A stretch of DNA of 64,000 nt from the NCBI GenBank assembly GCA_022539475.1, contig VCMS01000375.1, forward strand, positions 39,693-103,692, read 5' to 3'. The first letter of the stretch is position 1. Every line of letters starts with the position of its first letter. Below the pieces are notes generated by a model that saw only the letters and a list, made by a program, of their open reading frames with translations, was not told where the DNA came from and did no database searches. The position numbers were made by a program, and so were the translations under genes. This document shows, in pieces, positions 9,633 through 19,293 of this stretch. The DNA comes from Gracilaria domingensis (Eukaryota > Rhodophyta > Florideophyceae > Gracilariales > Gracilariaceae).

Positions 9633-11522
9633 ATGAACCTCGTGAGCTTCGATAGCGACGACTTCGAGAAGCCGGTGAATCTTGCGGAGCATGAATATCG
9701 GGTTGCCGGTTACAACATCCAAAAGACTGGTATTGAGCCGCCCATGAAGGGGATATCCAGTCTCCTTCGAATGAATATGGACAAGGTGTGGAAGGGGATG
9801 AGAAAGTCACACTTTGTAACGTACAACTGTGACATGAAGGACCTGAGGCACACACACGAAACGTTTGTGAATCAGAGTGAGATTTTATGGGGTGAGGCAC
9901 AGCTTGTCCTAACAGACCCTCCCTTTAACACTCGAAGGAAGAGGAACAAACGGAATAGTGCTCACGATGTCTTCAGTGAGGACGACATGATCAGTACGGC
10001 TGACTTAATAAGTTCCGCGCTTCGGTCAGGTGGGCACTTCATTATATTCTGCGCCATGGCACAGTTTCATGTTTGGCACAGGATACTTTCGGAAACGGCG
10101 AGTACGAAAGATGAAGCTGGAAGCGAAGGTAAACCAGAACTCATGCCTTCGTTTAAAGTGGATGGGAATCCACTGGTGTTCATCCGGGATGGAAGTAATG
10201 TTGGAGGGAATCGACGGAAGTTTGGGATACAGCCCGTAACGGAATACGCCGTTCATGGGGTAAAGCGTGGTTTGCGACCATCGGAGGAAGCCAGTCTTAC
10301 TCCATTTGAGGAGAAAAATTTCATTCCTTCTACTTTCCCGGCTAACAGGAATGTAATTGACCGGGTGCCAAAACCGAGAGCGGGGGAGTGGTTGACATGG
10401 AAGGTAAATGAGCCAGGTAGTTCAGTACCAAGTGGGCAGTACATAAGACCGGAGCAGAAGTCCAGGGAGTTGATGAAAGAGTTGATATGTCGGTTCACAA
10501 GACCGGGTGATCTTGTCATGGACATGTTTGCGGGAACCTTTTCTACGGGTATGGCGTGCCTTTCGCTGACGAAGCATAGGAAGTTCTTGGGGTGCGAGAA
10601 GAATAGGCCATGTTTCAGCCATGCGAAGCACCATATAACGACTCTTATGGCCGAAGTTATTCCCGGGGGGAAGAATGACATCGTGGTTGAACAGGAGGTG
10701 GTGGATGGGGCTTCAACGACTTCTGAACGGGTTCCACATCGGGACCGAGGTCGGCTTGAATGGGAGGCTCCATTTGGTTACCTCCAGTACCAAGTGATGC
10801 CTGCACATATTACTCAGTTCCTAGGAAGATACTGGAAGGACTGGGACTTTGTCGACAATTGTGGACAGCATACTGTAGATCTTTGGGAGGAGAAGTACCG
10901 AGGAGCTCTGAATCTAATGGATATGCATATGCTGCTGACTGTTGAATCCAATCGCTATCGCTTACATGTAGCATCTTCTAAGATTCGACATCCCCGTGCT
11001 GGTATGGGGGTGTTCACGGAACATAAGATACTGGCTGGGGAAACTATCTGTCATTTTTATGGAACTTTGGTATACACGGATCTGACGAACCGGAAGGAAA
11101 GACACTTAACGTATGGAAGTGGCTGTCTCGGAGCAACTCCAGTGCGGTACAAGTTGTTTTCTATGATGGTCACTGTGACTGGTACGGAATTTCTGCACCT
11201 GAGGAACAGACCAGGACAGGCTCAGGATAGAAAGGAGAGCGAAGTGTACATTGTCCCGGCGCCTTTTTGTATCGGGGGCTACATTAACGACGCCGGATAT
11301 CATGCCGGGGATCCCGATTTATCGCAGCCCCGCTCAAACAGGACTCGAAGTGCCAATGTGCAGATGGTGGAAGCGAAGTCCGTGATACAGTTTAAGTCCG
11401 GCCTTTCTAACTATGCTCTACTTCGTTGTAGAGCAGTACGAGATATTGAGAGGAGCGAAGAGTTGTATTTCAACTACGGAGAGCAGTACGCCTCGGACTG
11501 GGCTCTGACATTGGAGCAATAG
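9633..11522 (+). CDS. Fusion protein: beta-class amino-DNA methyltransferase + SET domain
   Basis: An intact 629-aa ORF. The N-terminal half is an N6-adenine/N4-cytosine DNA methyltransferase: motif IV TDPPFNT (about residues 93-99), LRSGGHFIIF, and then the AdoMet-binding motif I DMFAGTFSTGMACL (about residues 295-308). The order IV before I is the permuted beta-class arrangement typical of prokaryotic restriction-modification and phage enzymes. The C-terminal part is a SET domain: RHPRAGMGVF (about 452-461), CHFYG, GGYINDAG in place of the usual NHxxxPN, then SANVQMVE, and RSEELYFNYGEQY near the end. SET domains methylate protein lysines, mostly on histones. A predicted role is writing both DNA and histone marks, perhaps on the element itself. 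It is the only undamaged long ORF of this locus, which suggests recent function. Confidence 0.85.
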   Translation: MNLVSFDSDDFEKPVNLAEHEYRVAGYNIQKTGIEPPMKGISSLLRMNMDKVWKGMRKSHFVTYNCDMKDLRHTHETFVNQSEILWGEAQLVLTDPPFNTRRKRNKRNSAHDVFSEDDMISTADLISSALRSGGHFIIFCAMAQFHVWHRILSETASTKDEAGSEGKPELMPSFKVDGNPLVFIRDGSNVGGNRRKFGIQPVTEYAVHGVKRGLRPSEEASLTPFEEKNFIPSTFPANRNVIDRVPKPRAGEWLTWKVNEPGSSVPSGQYIRPEQKSRELMKELICRFTRPGDLVMDMFAGTFSTGMACLSLTKHRKFLGCEKNRPCFSHAKHHITTLMAEVIPGGKNDIVVEQEVVDGASTTSERVPHRDRGRLEWEAPFGYLQYQVMPAHITQFLGRYWKDWDFVDNCGQHTVDLWEEKYRGALNLMDMHMLLTVESNRYRLHVASSKIRHPRAGMGVFTEHKILAGETICHFYGTLVYTDLTNRKERHLTYGSGCLGATPVRYKLFSMMVTVTGTEFLHLRNRPGQAQDRKESEVYIVPAPFCIGGYINDAGYHAGDPDLSQPRSNRTRSANVQMVEAKSVIQFKSGLSNYALLRCRAVRDIERSEELYFNYGEQYASDWALTLEQ

Positions 11523-11769
11523 ATGAGGTCAGTACCGAATAGAAAGTAAATATGGTTGTGAATGTTGCAGCTGCCTGCAATACGCGTTGTACATGTACAT
11601 TGGAGCTCTTCATCTATTTGTAACGGCGATATTTGCGACCCATTGGGCACCTCAAATTCCTAAAAAGCAGGAACTGCGGAGTCTCCCGGAATATCTGAAC
11701 CATGCACCCCCCCCCACCTCCTCCCCCCCCCCAACGATTTCGTTTCATTACCACGTTTATCTCCACAAC

Positions 11770-14166
11770 ATGGGTATAACGCCGAGAAAACGAAATAGTA
11801 CGCAGCGGAACAAGAGTGGACAGAAGAAGAGAAAAGCATCGGATGATACGAATCAGGCTACAAGCACCGCACTTCCTAAACGGAAGTCGTCCTCGAGGAA
11901 AGAGAGAGTCAGTGGGCGTCCTTCTACAGTACTCTCTTGCCCATCTCGCAGCGGAGCGTCTTCCGGCATTGCGTCAAGAATTCGTGGATCAGCGAACGAT
12001 GTCGTGCCGTCAACTGCCGATAATGCAAATCGTGCATCTGTCTCTGCTCCTCAAGAAGATGAGGTAACTCGGCCCAGCGGGTCAGGACAGGAGGGCATGA
12101 CAACTGGAACTGAAGAGGTTCGTATGACACCAAAACCTTTATGTCCCCGGCCGATATCGAAGACCGGAGCTACTGGGACGCGGGTTACGCCGCCCAGTGA
12201 ATCTGGACAACAAGGGACAATGACGAGAAGTCGTGAGAGCCCTAGTATATTAAGATCGTCACGTCCCTCCCTGTCTTCTAGAACTGGGGCCGCTATGAAT
12301 AGTATTATGCCTCGCAATGGGTGCGGACAAGGGAGAAAGACAATAAGAAATCGAGAGACAACTGATAGACGAGTTACTCCTCGACCTTCCCCTCTTTCCA
12401 GAACGGGGGCCGTTGCAGCTCGTACGAGGCCCAATTCATCTGATATACGATGCCATGGAGGAGGACAGACACGGTAGTTGGAGCTCGGAGCCGTGCCAAG
12501 GGTGGACACAGAACGCCTGCAGCCTCTCGTGTCTAAGGGTATGGCACATGAGGATAGTTCCCATAACGAAATAACACCGAATCCTGCGGCATTACCGGGG
12601 CCTGTCGCCGAAGAGGCTAGCGAAATACCGGAAGATATCCACACTGGTGTGAATTCAACCTCTATGAACAGACGTGATCTTTTAAATGAACTGAATTGCT
12701 TGAAAGAAAAGGTTAAGACGCTACAAGAGGACTTGATGGTTCGGGGTATTCTAGTGAAGGTCGCTCAAGAGCAGAGTACGGCTTTGAAAAAGAGGCTTGA
12801 AGAGAAGGATCTAGTCATTGAAGGGCTAAGGGGGGCACTGAACCAGGAGGGAGATAGGAGTACACCTGCTGGTGAACCTGGGCAGACAGGTCGAAAGAAG
12901 CATAAAATTGAGGTGTGCGACGAGTTTCGAGGGGTTGCTCGAGCAGTGTATCACAACATGCTGACGTGGGCAAGGAGAGAAACAAGTGAGCTATGGCTCG
13001 AAGGTGAGTCGCTCACCCGAAATTGGGGTAACCGTGCCGAGAAGGTGGAAGACGCAACTGAGAGTGGGGAAGGGCTTATTGAGCCGGAGGAAGGTGGTTC
13101 ATACATGGTTCCTAAAAACCCCGTCGAGCTCTTGGGCAGTTTTGGCATGTTCACACCGTCGGTATAGGGGGGGCCAGATGCTTTGCTGAAGAAAATGGTT
13201 GAAAGCGAGTTGAAGGAGTTGAGCTGGGAAGGTATTAGAAAAGCATCTCTTACCGACAGGTGTATACTGGAACTTTGTGCAGATATGTGCCTTAGGCAGA
13301 GAATGCGGCAGACCATGAGGGACGTTGTGGGCGTTCAGAAGAGAAATACGAGGGATAAACTATTTCTGCTCCTGGGGTACGATCTGATTTGGAGAAGAAC
13401 AAAGCTGGTAGAAGAGAATGCTGACGAACTCACAATGCAGTTGAAGGAAGCGTACGAGAACATACTGCGTCTTGACGAAAATGGTGTACCGAACACTTCA
13501 TGGTGGAGAAAAGCCCCATTTTTTCGTCTAAAGTACTCCAATGCGGACAATGTCGAGGATATGGCGACGGAAGATCAAGACTTGTTCTTCCGAAACCATG
13601 TCGGGATATAAGTACTGAAGGAGTTTATTGGGTATGATGTGGAAGACAAGGATACGGGCACCTTTTTAGATGGCACAATACTGTTGCTCGCACGTTTGGA
13701 CGCTTGGGTGTTGACGGTTGTGAGCCTTCTAAGTACGGATGTGTCAAGGGGTGGCCAGAGACAGAAACTGTTTACAAAGAAGTTTCCCCAACTGCTACCT
13801 CTGTGTTTAAAGAATGTTCTGGGGGAAGTTAGGCAACGTGTCTTGAGGACCAATTCCAGCGAGTTTCATAATTTTGGAACGACAACGGAAGATTAGACTA
13901 AGGTTCTTGGTAATGACATGAGAGAAGCTACATTTGCATATCGAATGCCGTCGAACGGAAGACTTTACCTCACTGTGAAAGAACCATTTTTTATTGACAG
14001 TGTGAGCCGAAGATTGGGTTCTATTAGCGATTGTTTCGTTGGTGAATGCGAGGAAGGGGATATGGAGTTCAAGGAAATGGACATGAACGATTTCGGAAGT
14101 AGCACAGGATCACAAGAAAAGGCACCACAAGGTGAACATGTAGACGATGGAGCCCTTAATGTTTAA
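11770..14166 (+). pseudogene. Long downstream frame with four in-frame stops, unknown protein
   Basis: From an ATG at 11770 one reading frame stays in phase for 2.4 kb and is interrupted only by stops at 12475 (TAG), 13165 (TAG), 13609 (TAA) and 13894 (TAG), before ending at 14164 (TAA). The first third is Ser/Arg/Pro-rich with degenerate internal repeats around SRTGA and SGQ, resembling a disordered region. A coiled-coil segment follows (LNCLKEKVKTLQEDLMV), then helical, acidic segments including TDRCILELCADMCLRQRMRQ. No frameshift is needed, unlike the left block. Nonsense mutations in a formerly functional gene are the simplest reading; stop readthrough is an alternative. I recognise no family. 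It directly follows the methyltransferase-SET gene on the same strand. Confidence 0.5.
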
Positions 14167-14420
14167 GGCTGTACAAGATCAACGTGCTCAGTTGGTCCTT
14201 CATCTGAATCATGATAGAATCGATTGATGTAGAATCGGTGTTGAAACCATTGAAGTGGAGGAAAAAAAAGTGGAGCAGGGTAGTTTGATCGAACAACATG
14301 GACAGTTCCCTGTAGTGCAGAAGCCTGAACCATCCCGTACCAAGGAGTTAGCTCTACGATAGTCTCCGTTTTGGAATGACGAGGGAACGGAAGAGTGTGT
14401 TTCTTTTCATCGTTTGTAGC

Positions 14421-17342
14421 CTACCGTAAAAATATGGATTTCAATATGTGGTCGATGTTTGTTGCGGGGGGTAAAACCTCGAAATACCGGACAAATGCCA
14501 CCTCTGGTGCGGTAAGTGCAGAATCAAGGAGAGTTATTCGAATCAGAGCGACTACCTGGGCAACCCAAGTCTCTGAATCTTCTCCGCTTACCAATACAGT
14601 GGAAAACTTTGGCTTTCTACTGGGACCAAATGCTGGAGAAGCGAAGACACGTTGGATGATGGGGTATTTGGGTCGTCCCAGCTTAAGTGCCTTAGAAGAC
14701 GAATCGAAGTGTTCAAGAGTCGGAACGAAACCGCCTTTCACGAGGGCCGAATTCACCAGAGTTATCCTTGTCTTTTCTGGGAAGTATGTAATAGAGTGCT
14801 CATCCAGTGTTTCTTTCACGAGACTGAGGAAAGGAGGAAGGGCCTGTTCACCAATTTGGTCAAGAATCGACCTTGTGTCCGTACTTGAGAACATCTCTCT
14901 AACAGCAGTCCATGTTTTTGAACTGGACATACTTGAAACACAATGTTGAAGAGCTCGTAAAGTGAAAGAACGCCCTCTCATTGCAAACCGAGGAAGCTGT
15001 GTGGAAGTTCCTGGTAAACCTGGATTACGCTGGTAAGGAGTATTGCCATTCCATTGCTTTCTAACATGTCCGTGCTCAATGGAGCGAATAGTCTCCTCCA
15101 CAGCCGTTGCTGTTCTTCTAGACGTCTTTTTGTAGTGTCTTTTAAATAGCAGGTGTGCATGTTCGTATATGCCTGCGTCGTAGTACTTGATACTTCCCAG
15201 ACGGCGAATATCGTCCACGAGATGATCGAGAAGATGAAACTTCAGAGTTCCCAGTCTGGAGGGATGAAAATCCGCCAGAGAGTTTGTTGCGAAACGCTTG
15301 AAGGCTTCAATCTCCGAACTAAGACACAGGAGAGAGCTTTCAGTCCAATACGGGTCACGATTGTATCTAAATAAGGTCGAAAGCAAGTCTGAGTACTGAA
15401 AGAAAACGGTTGTGATTGGGGCAACGTCCTGTTCTCCACAGCATATGTCAAAGAATGCTCCTATGAAGGGAAAGACCATGTCAAGTGCTTTGTAGTTTTT
15501 GGCCTCCAGCATTCCACGGAGACCGTCTTTCGTGAAGATACCATTCAAAGATTTGCCTTTCTCCTGCGTGGAGAAATCGATATGTAAACCTTTGGCAGGA
15601 GAATCGCGTTCTCTGGCAGCTAGAATTGCGTTTGCATGGTTGAGGAGTTGGGTGCGTATCGTTCGAAATGAACGCGATGCAGATGTTCCTAATGTGGTGC
15701 ACAGGGTGTCTGACTGCAGTCTCTCGATTGTGGCCGTTTTTATCAACTTTGAGATGCCGAGATGCAAGTTGTGTAATGGTTCGAATGAGAACAGACTGTA
15801 TGGAGACAATCCCGGGATCATTCCAAGGCTTACGGAAGTTTCGAGGAACGAAGGAATGAGAGATATGGAATTTGAACGCATCAGAGTATCCGCTTGAGAT
15901 CTCCTCTCCCTCGCACGACGTGGACGTCTTTCCGCCTCGTCTTTTTGTGCATGTTGCAAGATAGCTGTGTATGTCTTTCGGATGCTTTTCGTGTGCTTTT
16001 GAGAACATCCGTTGAATGAGGTGGGAATAGGACTGCATAAAGATGAGCGAGGGGCTTTGCATCTATGACACGGGCTTTCCGTTTTGGTCCCATGAAGAAT
16101 GGACAGAATGTCCTTAGCCTCAGGAATATCCGCACAATAACTTGCAAGCAGAGGATGGCACACTCGACTTAGTTTGTCTTCGCCGATGAACTGAAAACCT
16201 TTCTGCGTGAGATTTAGAATGGGCTCCAGGACTTGACGAAGAGATTTTTGAAGGATTTGCATCCTGGACTCGCGTAGAGACTTGCTAGAAACGAATGGCA
16301 TTGCGTCTGCTTCAGATGCGGAAACCTCGATCAGTGTGGTAGTGAAGTATGCCACTACTGTGAGGTCATCACGGATACACTTACGGCGAAGCTCGTCAGA
16401 GAAGTTGAGAAATATGAGGTGAAGAGGATAGGCGGTAACCGATGTTTGCTTTAGAGTTGTTGAAGACTTATCGCTGTATACCTGCAGAAGACCTACGAAA
16501 GATTCACTGTAACTTATTTCTTGGGAGTACCACACTATTCTACTATCCAAAGAGCCCATGACCATTTCCTTAAGTTTTGAGGTGCCGTCTCTTGCGAGAG
16601 AGCCGGACATGGGGTGAGATATTTTCGTGGAGTGGGTCTGAGGTATAGGGTAGAAGAATGTGTTTTCGTTGTTAGCCAACTGGAGCTGTTTCACAAGTGT
16701 CTGAACGGGGTCTCTCGTGTAGAGGGTGGCGCTGAACTTACATCCTTCTGGCGAGACAGTTCTTCGATTGAAACCGTCCTTTGAGTCGTATCGTTCGAAA
16801 ATGGCGTTCTTCAGTTCTGTACAGCGCTTGGAACTTGTTATGGTGTCGTTGAATCGCTTTTGCGAGAATCGCGGGTCCCGAAGTAGCCCAATTAGCTCGT
16901 CAGCCTCACGATGACCAAGGTTGGAAGCTACTGAAGCCAGACAAACCGTGAGATAATCCATATGCAAAGCACCGAGGGTCTCCTCAGAAGGCACTGGGCG
17001 GGAACTGCTTCCGTGTTCTCGCTCTAATGATGCGGGACCCGGGGAAGGAGAAACACAATTCGAAGTGTCCGGAATGGGAGGGGCGCACGGAGTGGGGTCG
17101 ACGATTTCCTCGGACACCGGAGGCTCGGGAAGGCGACAAGGGGCAGTGACCGTTTCGGAAGATGCGGGCGCGGGTGCGGAAAGCTTGAGACGCTTGCTTC
17201 TCCGAATGGGCCGGCTATTGTCGTCTTCCAGCGCTGCTTTCAGACGAAACGGGCAATGGTTGACATGCTGTTGAAGAGATAAGACTCCTCGGCGAGTAAC
17301 GAAGGGGCACCCACGCTTCTCATGTGTACAGTAGTAGACCAT
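14421..17342 (-). CDS. CACTA/Plavaka-like DNA transposase
   Basis: An intact frame of 973 codons from the ATG at 17342. The N-terminus has a single zinc-finger-like element (YYCTHEKRGCPF ... LQQHVNHCPF), followed by a Pro/Ser-rich linker with RRSKRLKL. The central part shows features of Plavaka-type RNase-H-fold transposases: CADIPEAKDIL with the paired cysteines of PCHRCKAPRSS, then FEPLHNLHLGISKLI, and toward the C-terminus FHLLDHLVDDIRRLGSIKYY and YEHAHLLFKRHYKKTSRR. The last is a good candidate for the catalytic acidic residue region. It should cut and paste its element. The upstream flank carries hairpins and repeats that recur with the second copy at 19294-21896. Family assignment is from remembered motif patterns and not from a search. 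Confidence 0.65.
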   Translation of the reverse strand: MVYYCTHEKRGCPFVTRRGVLSLQQHVNHCPFRLKAALEDDNSRPIRRSKRLKLSAPAPASSETVTAPCRLPEPPVSEEIVDPTPCAPPIPDTSNCVSPSPGPASLEREHGSSSRPVPSEETLGALHMDYLTVCLASVASNLGHREADELIGLLRDPRFSQKRFNDTITSSKRCTELKNAIFERYDSKDGFNRRTVSPEGCKFSATLYTRDPVQTLVKQLQLANNENTFFYPIPQTHSTKISHPMSGSLARDGTSKLKEMVMGSLDSRIVWYSQEISYSESFVGLLQVYSDKSSTTLKQTSVTAYPLHLIFLNFSDELRRKCIRDDLTVVAYFTTTLIEVSASEADAMPFVSSKSLRESRMQILQKSLRQVLEPILNLTQKGFQFIGEDKLSRVCHPLLASYCADIPEAKDILSILHGTKTESPCHRCKAPRSSLCSPIPTSFNGCSQKHTKSIRKTYTAILQHAQKDEAERRPRRARERRSQADTLMRSNSISLIPSFLETSVSLGMIPGLSPYSLFSFEPLHNLHLGISKLIKTATIERLQSDTLCTTLGTSASRSFRTIRTQLLNHANAILAARERDSPAKGLHIDFSTQEKGKSLNGIFTKDGLRGMLEAKNYKALDMVFPFIGAFFDICCGEQDVAPITTVFFQYSDLLSTLFRYNRDPYWTESSLLCLSSEIEAFKRFATNSLADFHPSRLGTLKFHLLDHLVDDIRRLGSIKYYDAGIYEHAHLLFKRHYKKTSRRTATAVEETIRSIEHGHVRKQWNGNTPYQRNPGLPGTSTQLPRFAMRGRSFTLRALQHCVSSMSSSKTWTAVREMFSSTDTRSILDQIGEQALPPFLSLVKETLDEHSITYFPEKTRITLVNSALVKGGFVPTLEHFDSSSKALKLGRPKYPIIQRVFASPAFGPSRKPKFSTVLVSGEDSETWVAQVVALIRITLLDSALTAPEVAFVRYFEVLPPATNIDHILKSIFLR

Positions 17343-17706
17343 GGGAAGAAGAAATGAACGAGAAACGACGATAAAGACTGCAAGGGAAGGGCGTCCGAAG
17401 GGAGAAGGAGGTCGAGCGACAGTCAATATCGACGTCTTGCTCAGAACGGAGAATATATTTTGAGTTTAAATCACGTGCTTTCGTTCAAAAAGGAACGTAG
17501 GTATACGTCGACCTCAACACAAGGGTGTACTTCTCGTATTATCTACCACTGGTTATAAACCTGTGGTTTCCCAACGTTGTACGCTGTACACTTGTCCAAT
17601 CTCGCACAGAAAAATAAATCTCTTCCCTCCGCCGCCGCCCCCGCCCGTCCGACGTCCGACCTTTTGCTACCGTCGTGATCCGTGCCATCCTCGCGTTCTA
17701 CTCCGC

Positions 17707-17772
17707 TCCGTCGTACTTTTTTCCGCCCTCGCACTCGCTACGAAGTGCGAGGGCGGAAAAAAGTACGACGGA
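17707..17772. repeat. Perfect 29-bp inverted repeat (hairpin, 8-nt loop)
   Basis: Arms 17707-17735 and 17744-17772 are exact reverse complements around the loop CGCTACGA. The arms begin TCCGTCGTACTTTTTTCCGC. The second transposon copy has only a degraded version near 22175-22235. Confidence 0.85.
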
Positions 17773-18036
17773 TTACGAAGTAGCGTGATGAGAATGGATT
17801 CCATTAAGCGGACATGAAGCGTACCTCATTCTCTTTCTCCGCCCTCGTCGGACGCCTCCATAAAGCGGACAGCATGCGTATCTCACGGATGTATTCCGTG
17901 CAGTCTTTCCGTGCAGTCTTTTCGTACGTGCTTCCATTTCCTTCTACGTATCTTTGTTCTAAACTAACCAATCCTCATTACGTCTCTTCGCGCTCTGCGA
18001 CATGTAAACGGCAGGAAAAAGGCTTTGGGTTACTTT

Positions 18037-18551
18037 TGCGAGTTACTAGGTCCCTCGACTTTTCTAGCGCAACGTTTCTGTTTTGCTCTATCAATGGTAC
18101 GTTCTATCGCATTTCAACTGTATCCAACGGAGCATTGACTAACTTATGGATACTTTCTGCTTGCGTGTACAGGTAAACGACCAATTTCATTTCGTCTCTC
18201 AAGATCGATCTCTGGCTGTTCGGGAAAGGCGATTCTGGTACTTGGTTGGGACATAGGCTGCTCTTTCGTTTATCGCATCTTGCGGTATGTTTGCTGCATG
18301 GGCATTCTTGGTGTCCTTGCTTGTGAGTTCTCGCTTCGACATCTTTCGCGCTTTACGATCATGGTGGGCTGGAAATCTAACCGATCCCTTTCCTGCTTCT
18401 TCTTCCGTTTGCGAGTTACTAGGTCCCTCGACTTTTCTAGCGCAACGTTTCTGTTTTTTTTTATCAATAGTACGTTCCATCGCATTTCAAATGTATCCAA
18501 CGGATCATTGACTAACTTATGGATACTTTCTGCTTGCGTATACAGGTAAAT
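18037..18551. repeat. Internal direct duplication of about 144 bp in transposon copy 1
   Basis: A segment starting TGCGAGTTACTAGGTCCCTC and ending with a CTTGCGTGTACAGGTAAA-type sequence occurs at about 18037-18180 and again at 18408-18551, with few differences. The second transposon copy has it only once (about 23333-23470), so the duplication is specific to copy 1. Confidence 0.75.
18199..18480 (-). CDS. Small basic ORF of the DNA transposon (copy 1)
   Basis: About 93 codons, Lys/Arg-rich, with the central part KMSKRELTSKDTKNAHAANI. The homologous frame in copy 2 reads KMAKRKLTGKETKNAYAAKI, so amino-acid sequence is kept with mostly conservative changes. It lies upstream of, and on the same strand as, the transposase. 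It could be an accessory DNA-binding protein, but the partial overlap with a duplicated segment and the short length leave a chance alignment possible. Confidence 0.35.
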   Translation of the reverse strand: MERTIDKKKQKRCARKVEGPSNSQTEEEAGKGSVRFPAHHDRKARKMSKRELTSKDTKNAHAANIPQDAINERAAYVPTKYQNRLSRTARDRS

Positions 18552-18591
18552 GACTTTTGATGCGGACGTAGCTCACGAGTTGCAGGTGCAG

Positions 18592-18742
18592 GTTCCTCAA
18601 GTAGGGAACCATGCATCTGGGCATGGTTCCCTACATGAGGAACGGAGAGGATGAGGCGCTTCGCGCCTCATCCTCTCGGAGTGCGTATTTGTTCTACCGA
18701 TACAGCCGATGGTGGACGTGCAGTCTGCGGCATCTGCCGCAG
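18592..18742. repeat. Three consecutive hairpins in the transposon end region
   Basis: Hairpin a (18592-18643) has 23-bp arms with one mismatch, core AGGGAACCATGC, loop ATCTGG. Hairpin b (18645-18677) has 15-bp perfect arms GAGAGGATGAGGCGC with loop TTC. Hairpin c (18723-18742) has arms TCTGCGGCA with a 2-nt loop. Hairpin b is preserved in copy 2 near 23627-23657 while a and c are degraded there. Confidence 0.75.
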
Positions 18743-19029
18743 ATTGGGCCTACACCCGCTCCATCATGGGGATATGGTACATGCAATATAGCGAAGTAGT
18801 GGTTAGCAAAAGCGGTCGATAGAAGAATAGATACGAATAAAACGGTATGATTTCATAATGGGCATCATCTGTACTAGCACTAGTATTCCATGCGTTGCAG
18901 GGTATCATTCCGCAGAAGGTATCGTGTAATGTGCACCTTAATGGAAACTGAACCTAGACTTCGCGAAATACAGTTCAGGTAGCCCTCGACTAAAGAACTA
19001 GCACGAGTGGAAAACCCACCAGTATTTAC

Positions 19030-19157
19030 TGCACAGCGATTCTGGACGACCCAAGCAATTATCTCCAAATTTTGAAATAATTGATCTCGATATTTTTTTC
19101 AAAAAATTTACTGGACGACCCTTGCCAATTTCTGGACGACCCTCGCCAAAAACTAGC
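19030..19157. repeat. Subterminal repeats, CTGGACGACCC x3
   Basis: Three direct copies of CTGGACGACCC followed by (A/T)(A/T)GCCAA-like sequence lie within 125 bp at the presumed transposon end. Copy 2 keeps two (one mutated to CTGGATGACCC, near 24025 and 24092). Clustered short repeats near the ends are what CACTA-type transposases bind, so these are candidate transposase-binding sites. Confidence 0.6.
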
Positions 19158-19293
19158 ATCTGCAAGAGACAGACGCTGGTCTTTCACCAGTAATTCTACC
19201 TGTTTCTCTCAGGCTGAACCACCATGAGAGGTGGGCGCGTCCTGAACTACGTGTCCGCGTGCGTTTCTCTTCTAGCTGTTCTCTAGTGCATCA

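Larger units (their letters stand above)
17343..19176. other. Upstream half of DNA transposon copy 1
   Basis: This stretch is duplicated at about 21897-24136 upstream of the second transposase copy, so it belongs to the transposon. It includes the region ahead of the transposase with TTCAAAAAGGAACGTA and CTCGTATTATCT, a long perfect hairpin, a small ORF, an internal direct duplication, three consecutive hairpins (18592-18742) and three subterminal repeats. Homology between the copies ends at about 19176/24136 in GACAGACGC, which is my best estimate of one terminus. I could not define terminal inverted repeats. Confidence 0.55.

Noticed and set aside
9624-13896. An alternative genetic code with reassigned stops
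   Set aside because: All three stop triplets appear in frame, the intact 629-aa and 973-codon genes end in ordinary stops, and retroelement copies show sense codons at the equivalent stop positions.
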